From contig NZ_LN898221.1 in NCBI RefSeq assembly GCF_001457815.1, forward strand, positions 515,053-579,052: a stretch of 64,000 nucleotides of DNA, given 5' to 3'. This stretch comes from Vitreoscilla massiliensis (GTDB lineage: Bacteria; Pseudomonadota; Gammaproteobacteria; Burkholderiales; Neisseriaceae). The notes under the pieces were generated by a model. The model ran no database searches. It saw only the letters and a list, made by a program, of their open reading frames with translations, and was not told where the DNA came from. This document shows, in pieces, positions 45,057 through 54,448 of this stretch (position 1 is its first letter; every line of letters begins with the position of its first letter). Made by a program: the position numbers and the translations under genes.

Positions 45057-45896
45057 TCAATTTTCCTTAACCACATTTGCTCTTTTGACCTTCTCAAATC
45101 CAAGCTCTGTCCTCACTGCGCTTATGGAGCCATTGATAAAAATCAGAATAAACATCCAATAAAACAAAAATAAAGTAGGGAATGCAATATAACGAAGACC
45201 CGTCCCACTTAAATTCATGCACCACACAGAAAAGACTCTGTTCGGACAAGTCGCACTGTGTGTCGGCACGATAAATACCAACCAAATGACAGGCAACCAT
45301 ATCAGAACAAGCGCAAATACTTGTAATATCAATGATTTTTTATTGATATGAAAATTGTCTTTCTTGGTCATTTCAAAAAAAGGGGCGTAAATAAATTTTC
45401 TTCCAAAAAACAAAGATATGCATGTCACCAAAACTAGAATAAGCTGATAAAACTCTGTGAGACTTAAGAATTGCTCACTTATAACCAAAGTATTCTTTGA
45501 ATGAGTAGATTGACTAATTTGATTAATTTTTTCTAACTCGATGATTTTTTCTGTAGCGCTTAATTTTGTATCTGTAGTAATGTATTCCGTTAAATAAGGT
45601 ATAGAATCTTGCCAAATTTTAAATTCAGAGTGCGAGTATCCATAGTAAATATCAGCTAAGAATATTTGATAAATTGAGCTCATCAATTGAAAAAATGACT
45701 CTGCTGTTTGTGGTGACATAGAAATAGCTAATACAAAATTCAACACTATTATGAGTAATGAATTACCAATCCAGAAAACCAAATACTGTCCTCCATCAAT
45801 TGGGTTTCCTTTATTCAGCGGTTTTTGATGTTTCATCCTCCATTTAATTTCAATGAAATACACCATGACCATGCAAGTTATCAACACAACACCCAT
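45057..45896 (-). CDS. AT-rich orphan gene, multi-span membrane protein
   Basis: A 279-residue protein with about five hydrophobic helices (roughly 2-14, 38-62, 150-168, 192-212, 236-256). A hydrophilic segment (about 85-145) with a possible helical linker lies between them. I recognise no family. The base composition is much more AT-rich than flanking housekeeping genes, as in the gene at 43467. AAGGGG lies ten bases upstream of the ATG. Confidence 0.6.
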   Translation of the reverse strand: MGVVLITCMVMVYFIEIKWRMKHQKPLNKGNPIDGGQYLVFWIGNSLLIIVLNFVLAISMSPQTAESFFQLMSSIYQIFLADIYYGYSHSEFKIWQDSIPYLTEYITTDTKLSATEKIIELEKINQISQSTHSKNTLVISEQFLSLTEFYQLILVLVTCISLFFGRKFIYAPFFEMTKKDNFHINKKSLILQVFALVLIWLPVIWLVFIVPTHSATCPNRVFSVWCMNLSGTGLRYIAFPTLFLFYWMFILIFINGSISAVRTELGFEKVKRANVVKEN

Positions 45897-45949
45897 CTAA
45901 GCATTTCCCCTTATGTAATCAAGCGTGTGATTTCTATTCAAGTGTACCA

Positions 45950-45983
45950 ATAAGCGGCCTGTAAAATATTACAGGCCGCTTAT
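45950..45983. terminator. DUS inverted pair, 15-base stem
   Basis: ATAAGCGGCCTGTAA-aata-TTACAGGCCGCTTAT, just beyond the ubiM-like stop. Confidence 0.75.
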
Positions 45984-46007
45984 TTCATCATTCCAGCCTA
46001 TCTCACC

Positions 46008-47195
46008 TCAAGCCCATTTACCTGTCAGTTGCATGGCGATGGCTTTTTTCAGCGGCGGCAAGCCATTGCTCAGGCGCAATACCGCATGGCGCAATAGTTT
46101 CGCCGGTGGCGCATCATTGGTGAACAGCGACACCATCGCGTGGGTGCCGTGATACAGCGGACGGGTACGCAACATGTGTTTCATTTCATACCATTGCAAT
46201 AAAGACGGTGCGGCGATGTCTTGCTGTTTGGCCGCCGCTTGTTGCAGCAATTCGGCCAAGCTGCAGGCGCTTTCCAGACCGAGATTGAAGCCGTGCGCGG
46301 TAACAGGGTGCATGCCCACGGCGGCATCGCCGATTAAAGCGCCGCGTTTGGCCTGAAAGCGACGCGCGTGCACGCCGACCAATGGGTATTGGTGCACCTC
46401 GCTCACCACGCGCATGTGTCCCAAACGCAAGTTCAATTGCCGTTCGATGTCACGCGCCAATTCCGCTGGCGACAAAGCCAATAAACGTTTGGCTGCTTGG
46501 TGATCGGCCGTGACCACGCAATTGGTTAAGTGGGTTTGCAAAGGCAATAAGGCCAAGGTGCGGCCATAATGAAAACACTCAAACGCAGTGTGTTCATTGC
46601 TGAGTTCATGCTCGGTGCGAAACACCAACACGGTGCGGCCATAATCGTGGCTGTCAGCAGAAATGCCCAACTGGTGGCGGGTATTGGAAAAACGGCTGTC
46701 GGCGGCGATGACCAAGCGCGTGTGAATGTGGCGGCCATCGCTCAGTGCTACGGTCGCCTCACCATCGTCGACTTGGATGTGCTCTACGCTCACGCCCGTC
46801 ATCCAAGCAACATTGGCCACCGGTTCGGCCTCATTGAAAGCGGCCTGACGAATGTTGTGATTGGACACCAAAAAGCCCAATTGCTCGGCGATTAATCCCG
46901 CCTCGGCCTTGGGCTGTGGGAAATGCAAGGTAAAATCAGACGCGCCACTGACCACTTTGGCATCGCGCAATGGGTAGATTTCGCCTTCGGGCAGGTGTTG
47001 CCACAAGCCATATTGCTGCATCAGCGCTTGTGAGCGGTGGGTTAAGGCGATTTCGCGGCCATCGTACGCCGGTTTGGCGATAGTGGCATACGATTGCCGT
47101 TCCACCACCGCCACATTCAAACCGCTGCCTGACAATGCCCGCACCAAACTCAAACCCGCTGGCCCTGCGCCCACCACCACGATGTCTGTTTGCAT
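46008..47195 (-). CDS. ubiM: FAD-dependent ubiquinone-biosynthesis hydroxylase, UbiM-like
   Basis: A 395-residue flavoprotein monooxygenase of the UbiH/UbiF/COQ6 family. The N-terminal Rossmann motif is VVGAGPAGLSLVRAL; later come the GDAAVGMHPVTAHGFNLGLES motif (FAD and quinone side) and a RTRPLYHGTHAMVSLFTNDAPPAKLLRHAVLRL tail. The tail suggests UbiM, described in Neisseria and relatives, rather than UbiH or UbiF; the subgroup call is tentative. AAGGA six bases upstream supports the ATG at 47195 over one 22 codons earlier. Confidence 0.75.
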   Translation of the reverse strand: MQTDIVVVGAGPAGLSLVRALSGSGLNVAVVERQSYATIAKPAYDGREIALTHRSQALMQQYGLWQHLPEGEIYPLRDAKVVSGASDFTLHFPQPKAEAGLIAEQLGFLVSNHNIRQAAFNEAEPVANVAWMTGVSVEHIQVDDGEATVALSDGRHIHTRLVIAADSRFSNTRHQLGISADSHDYGRTVLVFRTEHELSNEHTAFECFHYGRTLALLPLQTHLTNCVVTADHQAAKRLLALSPAELARDIERQLNLRLGHMRVVSEVHQYPLVGVHARRFQAKRGALIGDAAVGMHPVTAHGFNLGLESACSLAELLQQAAAKQQDIAAPSLLQWYEMKHMLRTRPLYHGTHAMVSLFTNDAPPAKLLRHAVLRLSNGLPPLKKAIAMQLTGKWA

Positions 47196-47411
47196 ATTCT
47201 GTCCTTGCCCATTCCTGCCGATTGAAAGCCTCAGCTTAATACGGCACTGCCTAAGCTGCACAAAAAACAGCGCATTTTTTGGCTTGCATCAACACTCGCT
47301 TGCCGACTAACCACCTTCATACCGATAATCGACCGCCAATCCACAGCAAAGAAACCATCGCAACAGCATTGCTACAAGGTGTTGCCAAAACCGGCTCTAA
47401 ACCAGAAGGAA

Positions 47412-47534
47412 ATGCCCATGCATTTTGTCTGTGCCACCGATGTGTTTGAACCGCCAGCGCAAGTGCAGCAAGCCTTGCAACAACATGGTCAAGACATGCA
47501 AAACCTATGGGGCAAAGATACAAGCGGCCTGTAA
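47412..47534 (+). CDS. Possible 40-residue small protein ending in a DUS
   Basis: An AGAAGGA sequence precedes ATG at 47412. The frame (MPMHFVCATDVFEPP...) runs 40 codons and its stop TAA is supplied by the DUS copy at 47522-47535 (GGC CTG TAA). No homologue comes to mind. It may be a chance frame. Confidence 0.3.
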   Translation: MPMHFVCATDVFEPPAQVQQALQQHGQDMQNLWGKDTSGL

Positions 47535-47535
47535 A
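47522..47535 (+). repeat. Solitary DUS-like element
   Basis: AAGCGGCCTGTAAA upstream of uvrA. Confidence 0.6.
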
Positions 47536-47615
47536 CCGATGCACATTCAATTCCGCCATAACACAGTTTTACCCAGCAAGTTGCGGCACATAAACAGGAA
47601 TTTCTAAAGCAAAAC

Positions 47616-47624
47616 TGCTATAAT
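47616..47624 (+). promoter_or_regulatory. Extended -10 promoter of uvrA
   Basis: TGC-TATAAT, a perfect -10 with the TGn extension, 32 bases before the uvrA start. No good -35 is visible. No clear LexA box is seen. Confidence 0.55.
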
Positions 47625-47655
47625 GCTCGGTTCCGTATCAACAGACACCCACATC

Positions 47656-50508
47656 ATGAATGATTACATCCGCATACGCGGCGCCCGTACTCACAATTTA
47701 AAAAACATCGATTTGGACATCCCCCGTCACCAATTGGTGGTGATTACCGGCTTGTCTGGCAGTGGTAAATCTTCGCTGGCGTTTGACACGTTGTATGCCG
47801 AAGGACAGCGCCGTTATGTGGAAAGTTTGTCGGCGTATGCGCGCCAATTCTTGCAGATGATGGACAAACCAGATGTGGACTTGATTGAAGGCTTGTCGCC
47901 AGCGATTTCCATAGAACAAAAATCCACTTCGCACAATCCGCGTTCTACCGTTGGCACCGTCACCGAGATACACGATTATTTGCGTTTGCTGTTTGCGCGC
48001 GTGGGCACACCGCATTGCCCCGACCACGACATTCCTTTGTCCAGCCAAACCGTGTCACAAATGGTCGACAGCGTGCTCGCCCTGCCTGAAGACACCAAAA
48101 TCATGATTTTGGCGCCTGCGGTGTCGGGTCGCAAAGGCGAATTTGTGGAATTGTTCAACGATTTGCGCGTGCAAGGTTTCACGCGCGTGCGCATCGACGG
48201 CGAGACTTACTCGCTCGACGACGAATTGCCGGCCTTAAACAAAAATCAAAAACACCACATCGATGTGGTGATAGACCGCATCAAAGTGCGCCCCGACATG
48301 CAACAGCGTTTAGCCGAGAGTTTTGAAACCGCGCTGCGACACGGTGGCGATCGCGCCTTGGCCTTGGAAATGGACAGCAATGTTGAGCATTGGTATTCGG
48401 CCAAATTCGCCTGCCCACAATGCTCGTACAGCTTGATGGAATTAGAACCGCGTCTGTTCAGTTTCAACAATCCTGTCGGTGCTTGCCCCACTTGCGATGG
48501 CTTGGGCACGATGACGTATTTCGACGAAGAAGCAGTGGTCATCCATCCTGAGCTGTCTTTGGCCGCCGGTGCGATTAAAGGCTGGGACAAACGCAATCAG
48601 TTTTACTACCAAATGATTGTGTCTTTGGCCGCACACTACGGCTTTGATTTGAACACCGCATGGGAAGAACTGCCACGCGACACCCAAAAAGTGGTGTTGT
48701 ATGGTTCGGGCAAAGAAGTGATTGAATTTCGCTATTTAAACGACAAAGGCACAACGTTCAATCGCAGCCATGCGTTTGAAGGCATCATCCCCAATTTGGA
48801 ACGCCGCTACCGCGAAACCGATTCGCCAACGGTGCGCGAAGAATTGGCCAAATACCAAAGCTTCCGCCCGTGCACGGCTTGCGGCGGTGCGCGTTTGCGC
48901 AAAGAAGCGCGTTTTGTGTATGTGGGCGGTGAAAATCTGCACCACATCAGCGCTTGGCCTTTGTCCAAGGCAATGGCGTTTTTTGAAGGCCTGAATCTCG
49001 GTGGCAACAAGCAACACATTGCCGAAAAAGTGTTGAAAGAAATCACCGACCGCTTGGGCTTCCTCATCAATGTCGGCCTGAATTATTTGTGTTTGGCGCG
49101 TTCGGCCGAAACCCTGTCCGGCGGCGAAGCACAGCGCATCCGTTTGGCCAGCCAAATCGGTTCGGGTTTGACCGGCGTGATGTATGTGCTGGACGAGCCG
49201 TCCATCGGTTTGCACCAACGCGATAACGACAGATTGCTTGGCACGCTGAAACACTTGCGCGACTTGGGCAACAGCGTCATCGTGGTTGAACACGATGAAG
49301 ACGCCATCCGCCATGCCGATTACGTGGTCGATATGGGCCCTGGCGCCGGCGAATTGGGCGGTGCGGTCTTGATTGCGGGCACACCTGAAGCCGTTGCCGC
49401 CTGCCCTGAATCGGTTACAGGCCGCTATTTAAGCGGTGTTGAAGCGATTAAATTGCCGCACACCCGTACTGCACGTGACGATGAGCGTTTGTTGGTATTG
49501 AGCGGCGCATCGGGCAACAATTTGAAAAACGTCACCTTGGAATTGCCGCTGGGCTTGATTACCTGCATCACCGGCGTGTCTGGTAGTGGCAAATCAACGC
49601 TGATTAACGACACCTTGGCCAAAATCGCCGCGCGCGATTTGAACCGCGCCACCAAAGACGAGCCATCACCATATACCGACATCACCGGCATGGAGCAGCT
49701 TGACAAAGTCATCAATGTCGACCAAAGCCCCATCGGCCGCACGCCGCGCTCGAATCCAGCCACTTACACCGGCATATTCACACCGATACGCGAATTGTAT
49801 GCCGGCGTACCTTTGTCGCGCGAACGCGGTTACAGCGTTGGCCGTTTCTCGTTCAACGTCAAAGGCGGCCGCTGCGAAGCCTGCCAAGGCGATGGCGTAT
49901 TGAAAGTGGAAATGCACTTCTTACCCGATGTGTATGTGCCGTGTGAAGTCTGTCATGGCAAGCGTTACAACCGCGAAACCTTGGAAGTGCAATACAAAGG
50001 CAAGAACATCAGCGAAGTGTTAGACATGACGGTGGCTGAAGCCTACCACTTCTTTGAAGCCGTACCGACCTTGGCGCGCAAGCTGCAAACGCTGATGGAT
50101 GTGGGTTTGAGCTATGTGCGTTTGGGTCAAAGCGCGACCACGCTATCTGGCGGTGAGGCGCAGCGGGTGAAATTGGCGCTGGAATTGTCCAAACGCGATA
50201 CCGGCCGCACGCTGTACATCTTGGACGAACCGACCACCGGTTTGCATTTCGCCGACATCGCCTTATTGCTGGAAGTGATACAGCGCCTCAAAGGCAAAGG
50301 CAACAGCATCGTCATCATCGAGCACAATTTGGATGTGATTAAAACCGCCGATTACATCATCGATTTGGGCCCAGAAGGTGGCGACGGCGGCGGCCGCATC
50401 ATCGCCCAAGGCACGCCTGAGCAAGTGGCTCAAACAGCAGGCTCTTACACCGGTACATACTTGGCCACGGTATTGGCGGCCAGCCAAACGGCTGTCGCTA
50501 CTGAATAG
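47656..50508 (+). CDS. uvrA: Excinuclease ABC subunit A
   Basis: A 950-residue DNA-damage sensor of nucleotide excision repair, with two ABC ATPase halves. Walker A motifs are GLSGSGKSSLAFDTLYAEGQ near residue 32 and GVSGSGKSTLINDTL near 645. Signature motifs (LSGGEAQRIRLASQIG, LSGGEAQRVKLALELSK), DEPSIGLH and DEPTTGLH are present. Zinc-binding CxxC pairs occur in both halves (CPQC, CPTC, CEAC, CEVC). The ATG at 47656 gives the family N-terminus MNDYIRIRGARTHNLKN; the frame is open 11 codons further. Confidence 0.97.
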   Translation: MNDYIRIRGARTHNLKNIDLDIPRHQLVVITGLSGSGKSSLAFDTLYAEGQRRYVESLSAYARQFLQMMDKPDVDLIEGLSPAISIEQKSTSHNPRSTVGTVTEIHDYLRLLFARVGTPHCPDHDIPLSSQTVSQMVDSVLALPEDTKIMILAPAVSGRKGEFVELFNDLRVQGFTRVRIDGETYSLDDELPALNKNQKHHIDVVIDRIKVRPDMQQRLAESFETALRHGGDRALALEMDSNVEHWYSAKFACPQCSYSLMELEPRLFSFNNPVGACPTCDGLGTMTYFDEEAVVIHPELSLAAGAIKGWDKRNQFYYQMIVSLAAHYGFDLNTAWEELPRDTQKVVLYGSGKEVIEFRYLNDKGTTFNRSHAFEGIIPNLERRYRETDSPTVREELAKYQSFRPCTACGGARLRKEARFVYVGGENLHHISAWPLSKAMAFFEGLNLGGNKQHIAEKVLKEITDRLGFLINVGLNYLCLARSAETLSGGEAQRIRLASQIGSGLTGVMYVLDEPSIGLHQRDNDRLLGTLKHLRDLGNSVIVVEHDEDAIRHADYVVDMGPGAGELGGAVLIAGTPEAVAACPESVTGRYLSGVEAIKLPHTRTARDDERLLVLSGASGNNLKNVTLELPLGLITCITGVSGSGKSTLINDTLAKIAARDLNRATKDEPSPYTDITGMEQLDKVINVDQSPIGRTPRSNPATYTGIFTPIRELYAGVPLSRERGYSVGRFSFNVKGGRCEACQGDGVLKVEMHFLPDVYVPCEVCHGKRYNRETLEVQYKGKNISEVLDMTVAEAYHFFEAVPTLARKLQTLMDVGLSYVRLGQSATTLSGGEAQRVKLALELSKRDTGRTLYILDEPTTGLHFADIALLLEVIQRLKGKGNSIVIIEHNLDVIKTADYIIDLGPEGGDGGGRIIAQGTPEQVAQTAGSYTGTYLATVLAASQTAVATE

Positions 50509-50541
50509 GGCTACTGCTAACACACGCACTTGTTTGAATAG

Positions 50542-50570
50542 CTTACAGGCCGCTTTAAGCGGCCTGTAAG
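50542..50570. repeat. DUS inverted pair, outward, near-continuous palindrome
   Basis: CTTACAGGCCGCTT-t-AAGCGGCCTGTAAG: a 14-base arm on each side of a single base, with the DUS copies pointing away from each other. Confidence 0.75.
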
Positions 50571-50729
50571 TGTTTGCAAAGGTCAATAACACAATAATAC
50601 GAACACAACTCAAGTGACAGTTAAACTCAATTCAAACGTGGCATTGATATCTGTTACCTGTGTTTGTTCACCCATTTCGTGCATGTGACAAAGCTGTGTG
50701 ATTGCTGTAGCAACTGCTCGTTCTACTGC

Positions 50730-50756
50730 TTACAGGCCGCATTAAGCGGCCTGTAA
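50730..50756. repeat. DUS inverted pair, outward
   Basis: TTACAGGCCGC-attaa-GCGGCCTGTAA, a second outward pair 160 bases from the first. Confidence 0.7.
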
Positions 50757-50866
50757 ATATTGGCGAGACTCATAACAACACTTATCAAACCTGCTCAAAT
50801 CACAGTAGGATTGAATAGCAACACTCCACACCTAACTGAACACTCTCGTTTGTCCATAGGCTTCAC

Positions 50867-52024
50867 TCACTGACTTGCTGGCTGCGCTCCCGAGGCCGGG
50901 TTCTGCTGCATTGCTTGCGCTTCGGCTTTCAGTTGTTGCAACTGCGCTTCCAATTTCTGCACTTCGGCGTCCATATCCGAGGCCACGGCATCGCTGGCTT
51001 TGGGCGCTCTGACCATGCTGTCGCTTGGAAACGGGCCTAACACAAATTCAAACGGCGCCACTTGCGGATTGTCGAGGAGTTTGATACTCAGTTTGTCGGT
51101 GTCTTGTAAACGCAGCGGCATTTCGGCCTTGTCATTGGCATCGGACACCAAAATTTGCGTGCCGATTTGCCCTGCTTCATACACCCGTGGCGGGTCTTGG
51201 TCGTATTGCACTTGCAGGCGGCATAACATGGTTTGGTCGCGATGACACCACACGGTTTTACCGCCATCGCGGTTGGCCAACATTGGCAACGCATCCTCAC
51301 CCATCAGCATCAACACCATATTCGGTTGGTTTTGTGCCACCGCATACACCACCTTGCTATCGCCTTCTTGCTCAATATGCCAACCGGGCGTGGTTTGCAT
51401 GTTTTCTATCTCATAGCCGTTCAATGTGTTTTTCACTTCTTTGAACATCGAATAGCCCCACCACGAAATCAAGCCCAACACCAACAAACCCAAAACCATG
51501 ACAATCAGAAATGCCATCAAACAGCCGCGGCCAGACGATTTTTTGCCGCCGTGCTTGATTTTCAACCTGTGCTTGGGCGCGGCAGTGGTTTTGATTTTTT
51601 TGCGGCCGCTGGTTGCATGGCTGGCAGATGTGGAGGTTGCTGGGTTGGGATTATTGGCTTGGTTAGCTGGATTGGTTTGATTGCTTGGTGCCGATGCTGG
51701 TGATTCAAGCCTAGTATTGACCGGAACTGCTTGCTTATTATCGGTATGCGGCACTGGTGCCGACGATGGCATCGTCGCAGCATCGACAGGCGCCGCGTTC
51801 ATAGCGGGCAAGTCTTGCGCAGCTTCGGCAAAAAACGCCGCATCGTGTGCGCGCAATTGCGCATCGTATTGGGCACGCACAGCGGGATTGAGCAGCCATT
51901 CTTCGGCTTTGTCCAAAACTTGGCTGTTGAGGTCGGCCTGTAAACGCCGCGCCTGTATGGCTGCCGCGATGGCCTGTGCATCGGCATGGGCCGCCAAACC
52001 CAATAATTGGTACAGATTGACCAT
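50867..52024 (-). CDS. Membrane protein with degenerate J-domain-like N-terminus
   Basis: A 385-residue protein. Residues 1-70 (MVNLYQLLGL...RRLQADLNSQVLDKAEEWLLNPAVRAQYDAQL) resemble a J-domain fold but lack the HPD motif that activates Hsp70. A Pro/Ala/Ser/Asn-rich linker follows, then a basic stretch and one membrane helix (about 195-220). The C-terminal domain (about 225-365) is unrecognised. The tail has a short Gln-rich coiled coil. GGGGA lies five bases before the ATG at 52024. Confidence 0.6.
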   Translation of the reverse strand: MVNLYQLLGLAAHADAQAIAAAIQARRLQADLNSQVLDKAEEWLLNPAVRAQYDAQLRAHDAAFFAEAAQDLPAMNAAPVDAATMPSSAPVPHTDNKQAVPVNTRLESPASAPSNQTNPANQANNPNPATSTSASHATSGRKKIKTTAAPKHRLKIKHGGKKSSGRGCLMAFLIVMVLGLLVLGLISWWGYSMFKEVKNTLNGYEIENMQTTPGWHIEQEGDSKVVYAVAQNQPNMVLMLMGEDALPMLANRDGGKTVWCHRDQTMLCRLQVQYDQDPPRVYEAGQIGTQILVSDANDKAEMPLRLQDTDKLSIKLLDNPQVAPFEFVLGPFPSDSMVRAPKASDAVASDMDAEVQKLEAQLQQLKAEAQAMQQNPASGAQPASQ

Positions 52025-52103
52025 GTGTGTCCCCAGTGTGCTGATGGGCTCAGTATACTGAATGTGTACGCCATTTGAATAGTTAACCCAGTGTTTGACC
52101 AAG

Positions 52104-52165
52104 TGCGGCCTGTAAACGCGCTCTGTGACTCTCTATTCGCACCCATACAAAACTTACAGGCCGCA
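52104..52165. repeat. Widely spaced DUS inverted pair
   Basis: TGCGGCCTGTAA and TTACAGGCCGCA 38 bases apart, between the J-like gene and the TonB receptor Fur box. Confidence 0.5.
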
Positions 52166-52192
52166 CCCACGCCACAGCCATCAATTTTAGAA

Positions 52193-52207
52193 TGAAAATA
52201 ATTATCA
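52193..52207. promoter_or_regulatory. Fur box upstream of the TonB receptor
   Basis: TGAAAAT-A-ATTATCA, one mismatch from the 7-1-7 Fur consensus TGATAAT-N-ATTATCA, about 50 bases before the receptor start. Confidence 0.8.
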
Positions 52208-52258
52208 TCTGTATTAGAATGGCGGCCTCTGTTGAATTTCGATTGAATACGCACGACT

Positions 52259-54277
52259 ATGCCGCAATTAAATACCCCACTCCGTCCTATTGCCTTGCTG
52301 TTGCTGGGCTTGTCCAGTTTTGCCCATGCTGCCGAGGCTGACAGCGATGCCGATACCGAGTTGTCGGCGATTACCGTCACTGCCAATCAAAGTCCTAGCC
52401 AAGTCGGCACTGACAAAATCCATGTGCGCCAAGCCGACAGCATCCGCGATGTGTTGCGCGACATTCCCGGTGTGTATGTGGGCGGCACCAATAATATGAA
52501 TCAGCAAATCCAAGTGCGCGGCGTCGGTGAAAGCGGCCTGAACATCAGCATAGACGGCGCACGCCAATTGGGCACCATCTTCCACCACAATGGCCGCACC
52601 CTCATCGATGCCGATTTGCTCAAACGCGTGAACGTCGATGTCGGCAGCCATTCGGTAACGAGTGGCATGGGCGCTTTGGGCGGTGCGGTGCAATTCACCA
52701 CCGTCAGTGCCACCGACATGTTGCAAGACGGTGCGGCGTTTGGCGGCAAAGTCAAATCCAGCTACGCCACCAACAATAACCAATGGCAGAACTCAGTGAT
52801 GCTGTATGGCAAGCCAGTAGACAGCTTGGATGTGCTGGGCTATGTCAATTACAAATCCATGAATTTGGGCGAGTCGGGCGATGGCCGTCCTTTGGGTGGC
52901 GATGGCAAGGAAGTCGATTACTTGGTCAAAGCCGGTTGGCAAATCACACCGAATCAAAAAATCACCGTCTCGGCCGAACGCAATGATTTAAGTGGCCTGT
53001 ATCCTGCGCGTTTGGAGTTTCCGCACAATGATTTGCCCGGCAGCCAATACGTGCCTTTAATCCATCAAACCTACCAGCGCGACACCCAAACCTTGGGCTA
53101 CGAATACGCACCGGGCAATGATTGGATAGACTTATCGGCCAAAATCTACCGCAGCAAAACCATGTTGGACAATGGCAAAGACCATGCGCGCTTTGTCAAC
53201 AATCAGTGGCTAAACTGGTTGGCCAAATTGGAAATTGAAACCGTCGGTGCCACCTTGAAGAACACCTCTCATTTCGATACCGGTCGCGCCAACCACGCAT
53301 TGAACATAGGCTATGAATTTTACGATACTGACAATAGCAAAACCGATGCGCGCACCGGCCAATACAGCCAAGGCGAAAGCGGTCGTCTGCACTCACTGTA
53401 TGTAGAAGACAAAATTGCCGTCGGCAATTTCAGCCTTACCCCAGGTCTTCGCTACGACCATTACACCTTAGAAAACCCCAGCACAGGCGAAAAAACCTAC
53501 GACCGCTACAGCAAAGCCTTGGAAGCGGCCTACCAATTCGACAGCGGCTTCAAAGCCTATGTGGCTTACGCCGATTTGTTCCGCGCGCCCGACACCATGA
53601 ACGCGATGTTCTTGTCTTATGCCAATAACACCAATTTGAATGACTTGCAGCCAGAAACCGGCCATACCAGCGAAATCGGCTTGAGCTATAACCGCAGCGG
53701 CTTATTGGGCGACGATGAATTGAACTTGCAAACCAAGTTATTCCGCAGCGATTACGACAATATTATTGCCGTGTCTGGCCCGCAAAACCGCTTGAGCCGC
53801 AAAAACATCGGTTCAGGCCGCATAGATGGTTTTGAAGCCAGCGCGCAATATCGCTATCAAAATTTGCGTGCAAACGTGGGCTTTAGTAAATCAGACATTG
53901 ATTTATATGATATTGACCCTGCTAACAAAGAACCAGGTAACAACACCGCTATTGGCCGTAATATGGGCGCAAAATGGAATCTGTCTTTGGCTTATGATTG
54001 GACCGGCACCGGCATCAGCGCGCAATGGGACAGCGTGTTCCAACGCCGCTACACCAGCCACAATGTGGAAAAACCCGGCTATGGCGTCAGCGACATCAGT
54101 GTGCACTGGAAACCGCAATCGGGCAGTTTGAAAGGTTTGAAAACCAGTTTCGGTGTTTACAATGTGTTTGACAAATTCTATGTTTCTCAAAGCGCGCGCC
54201 AACAAAGTCTTCAAGTACCTATTCCAGATTATGAAATGGGTCGCAATGTCAAAGCGACGGTGGCTTACCGTTTCTAA
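52259..54277 (+). CDS. TonB-dependent ferric-siderophore receptor (FetA-like)
   Basis: A 672-residue outer-membrane receptor. It has a signal peptide (cleavage after AHA near residue 22) and a TonB-box-like ELSAITVTA. The plug domain (about 45-160) includes SIRDVLRDIPGVYVGG, QIQVRGVGESGLNISIDGARQ and MGALGGAVQFTT. A 22-strand barrel ends in the aromatic residue of VAYRF. The plug resembles neisserial FetA/FrpB (for example the DML repeat after the plug), but heme receptors of this group are similar. The Fur box and the adjacent ABC transporter favour a siderophore. Confidence 0.88.
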   Translation: MPQLNTPLRPIALLLLGLSSFAHAAEADSDADTELSAITVTANQSPSQVGTDKIHVRQADSIRDVLRDIPGVYVGGTNNMNQQIQVRGVGESGLNISIDGARQLGTIFHHNGRTLIDADLLKRVNVDVGSHSVTSGMGALGGAVQFTTVSATDMLQDGAAFGGKVKSSYATNNNQWQNSVMLYGKPVDSLDVLGYVNYKSMNLGESGDGRPLGGDGKEVDYLVKAGWQITPNQKITVSAERNDLSGLYPARLEFPHNDLPGSQYVPLIHQTYQRDTQTLGYEYAPGNDWIDLSAKIYRSKTMLDNGKDHARFVNNQWLNWLAKLEIETVGATLKNTSHFDTGRANHALNIGYEFYDTDNSKTDARTGQYSQGESGRLHSLYVEDKIAVGNFSLTPGLRYDHYTLENPSTGEKTYDRYSKALEAAYQFDSGFKAYVAYADLFRAPDTMNAMFLSYANNTNLNDLQPETGHTSEIGLSYNRSGLLGDDELNLQTKLFRSDYDNIIAVSGPQNRLSRKNIGSGRIDGFEASAQYRYQNLRANVGFSKSDIDLYDIDPANKEPGNNTAIGRNMGAKWNLSLAYDWTGTGISAQWDSVFQRRYTSHNVEKPGYGVSDISVHWKPQSGSLKGLKTSFGVYNVFDKFYVSQSARQQSLQVPIPDYEMGRNVKATVAYRF

Positions 54278-54306
54278 GCCCTTGTTTGGCAGTTGATTTA
54301 GCACAA

Positions 54307-54332
54307 TACAGGCCGCATCAACGCGGCCTGTA
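54307..54332. repeat. DUS inverted pair, outward
   Basis: TACAGGCCGC-atcaac-GCGGCCTGTA, just after the receptor gene, with T-rich sequence beyond. Confidence 0.65.
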
Positions 54333-54383
54333 CTCATTTTAACGCCGATTTTATCTAGGCTAGGTGCATAAGCTGAGTTATAA

Positions 54384-54398
54384 TGATAACGATTATTA
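54384..54398. promoter_or_regulatory. Fur box of the iron-transport operon
   Basis: TGATAAC-G-ATTATTA, two mismatches from the 7-1-7 Fur consensus, 50 bases before the EamA-like start. Confidence 0.75.
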
Positions 54399-54448
54399 AT
54401 TAGTCACGCTTGCCCTAGCTGGTGGGTGTGGCTCAACGAGCACAAGAC

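Larger units (their letters stand above)
50509..50866. other. Gene-free region with two DUS palindromes
   Basis: About 360 bases between convergent uvrA and the J-like gene. Apart from the palindromes at 50542 and 50730 I see nothing in it. Confidence 0.45.
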
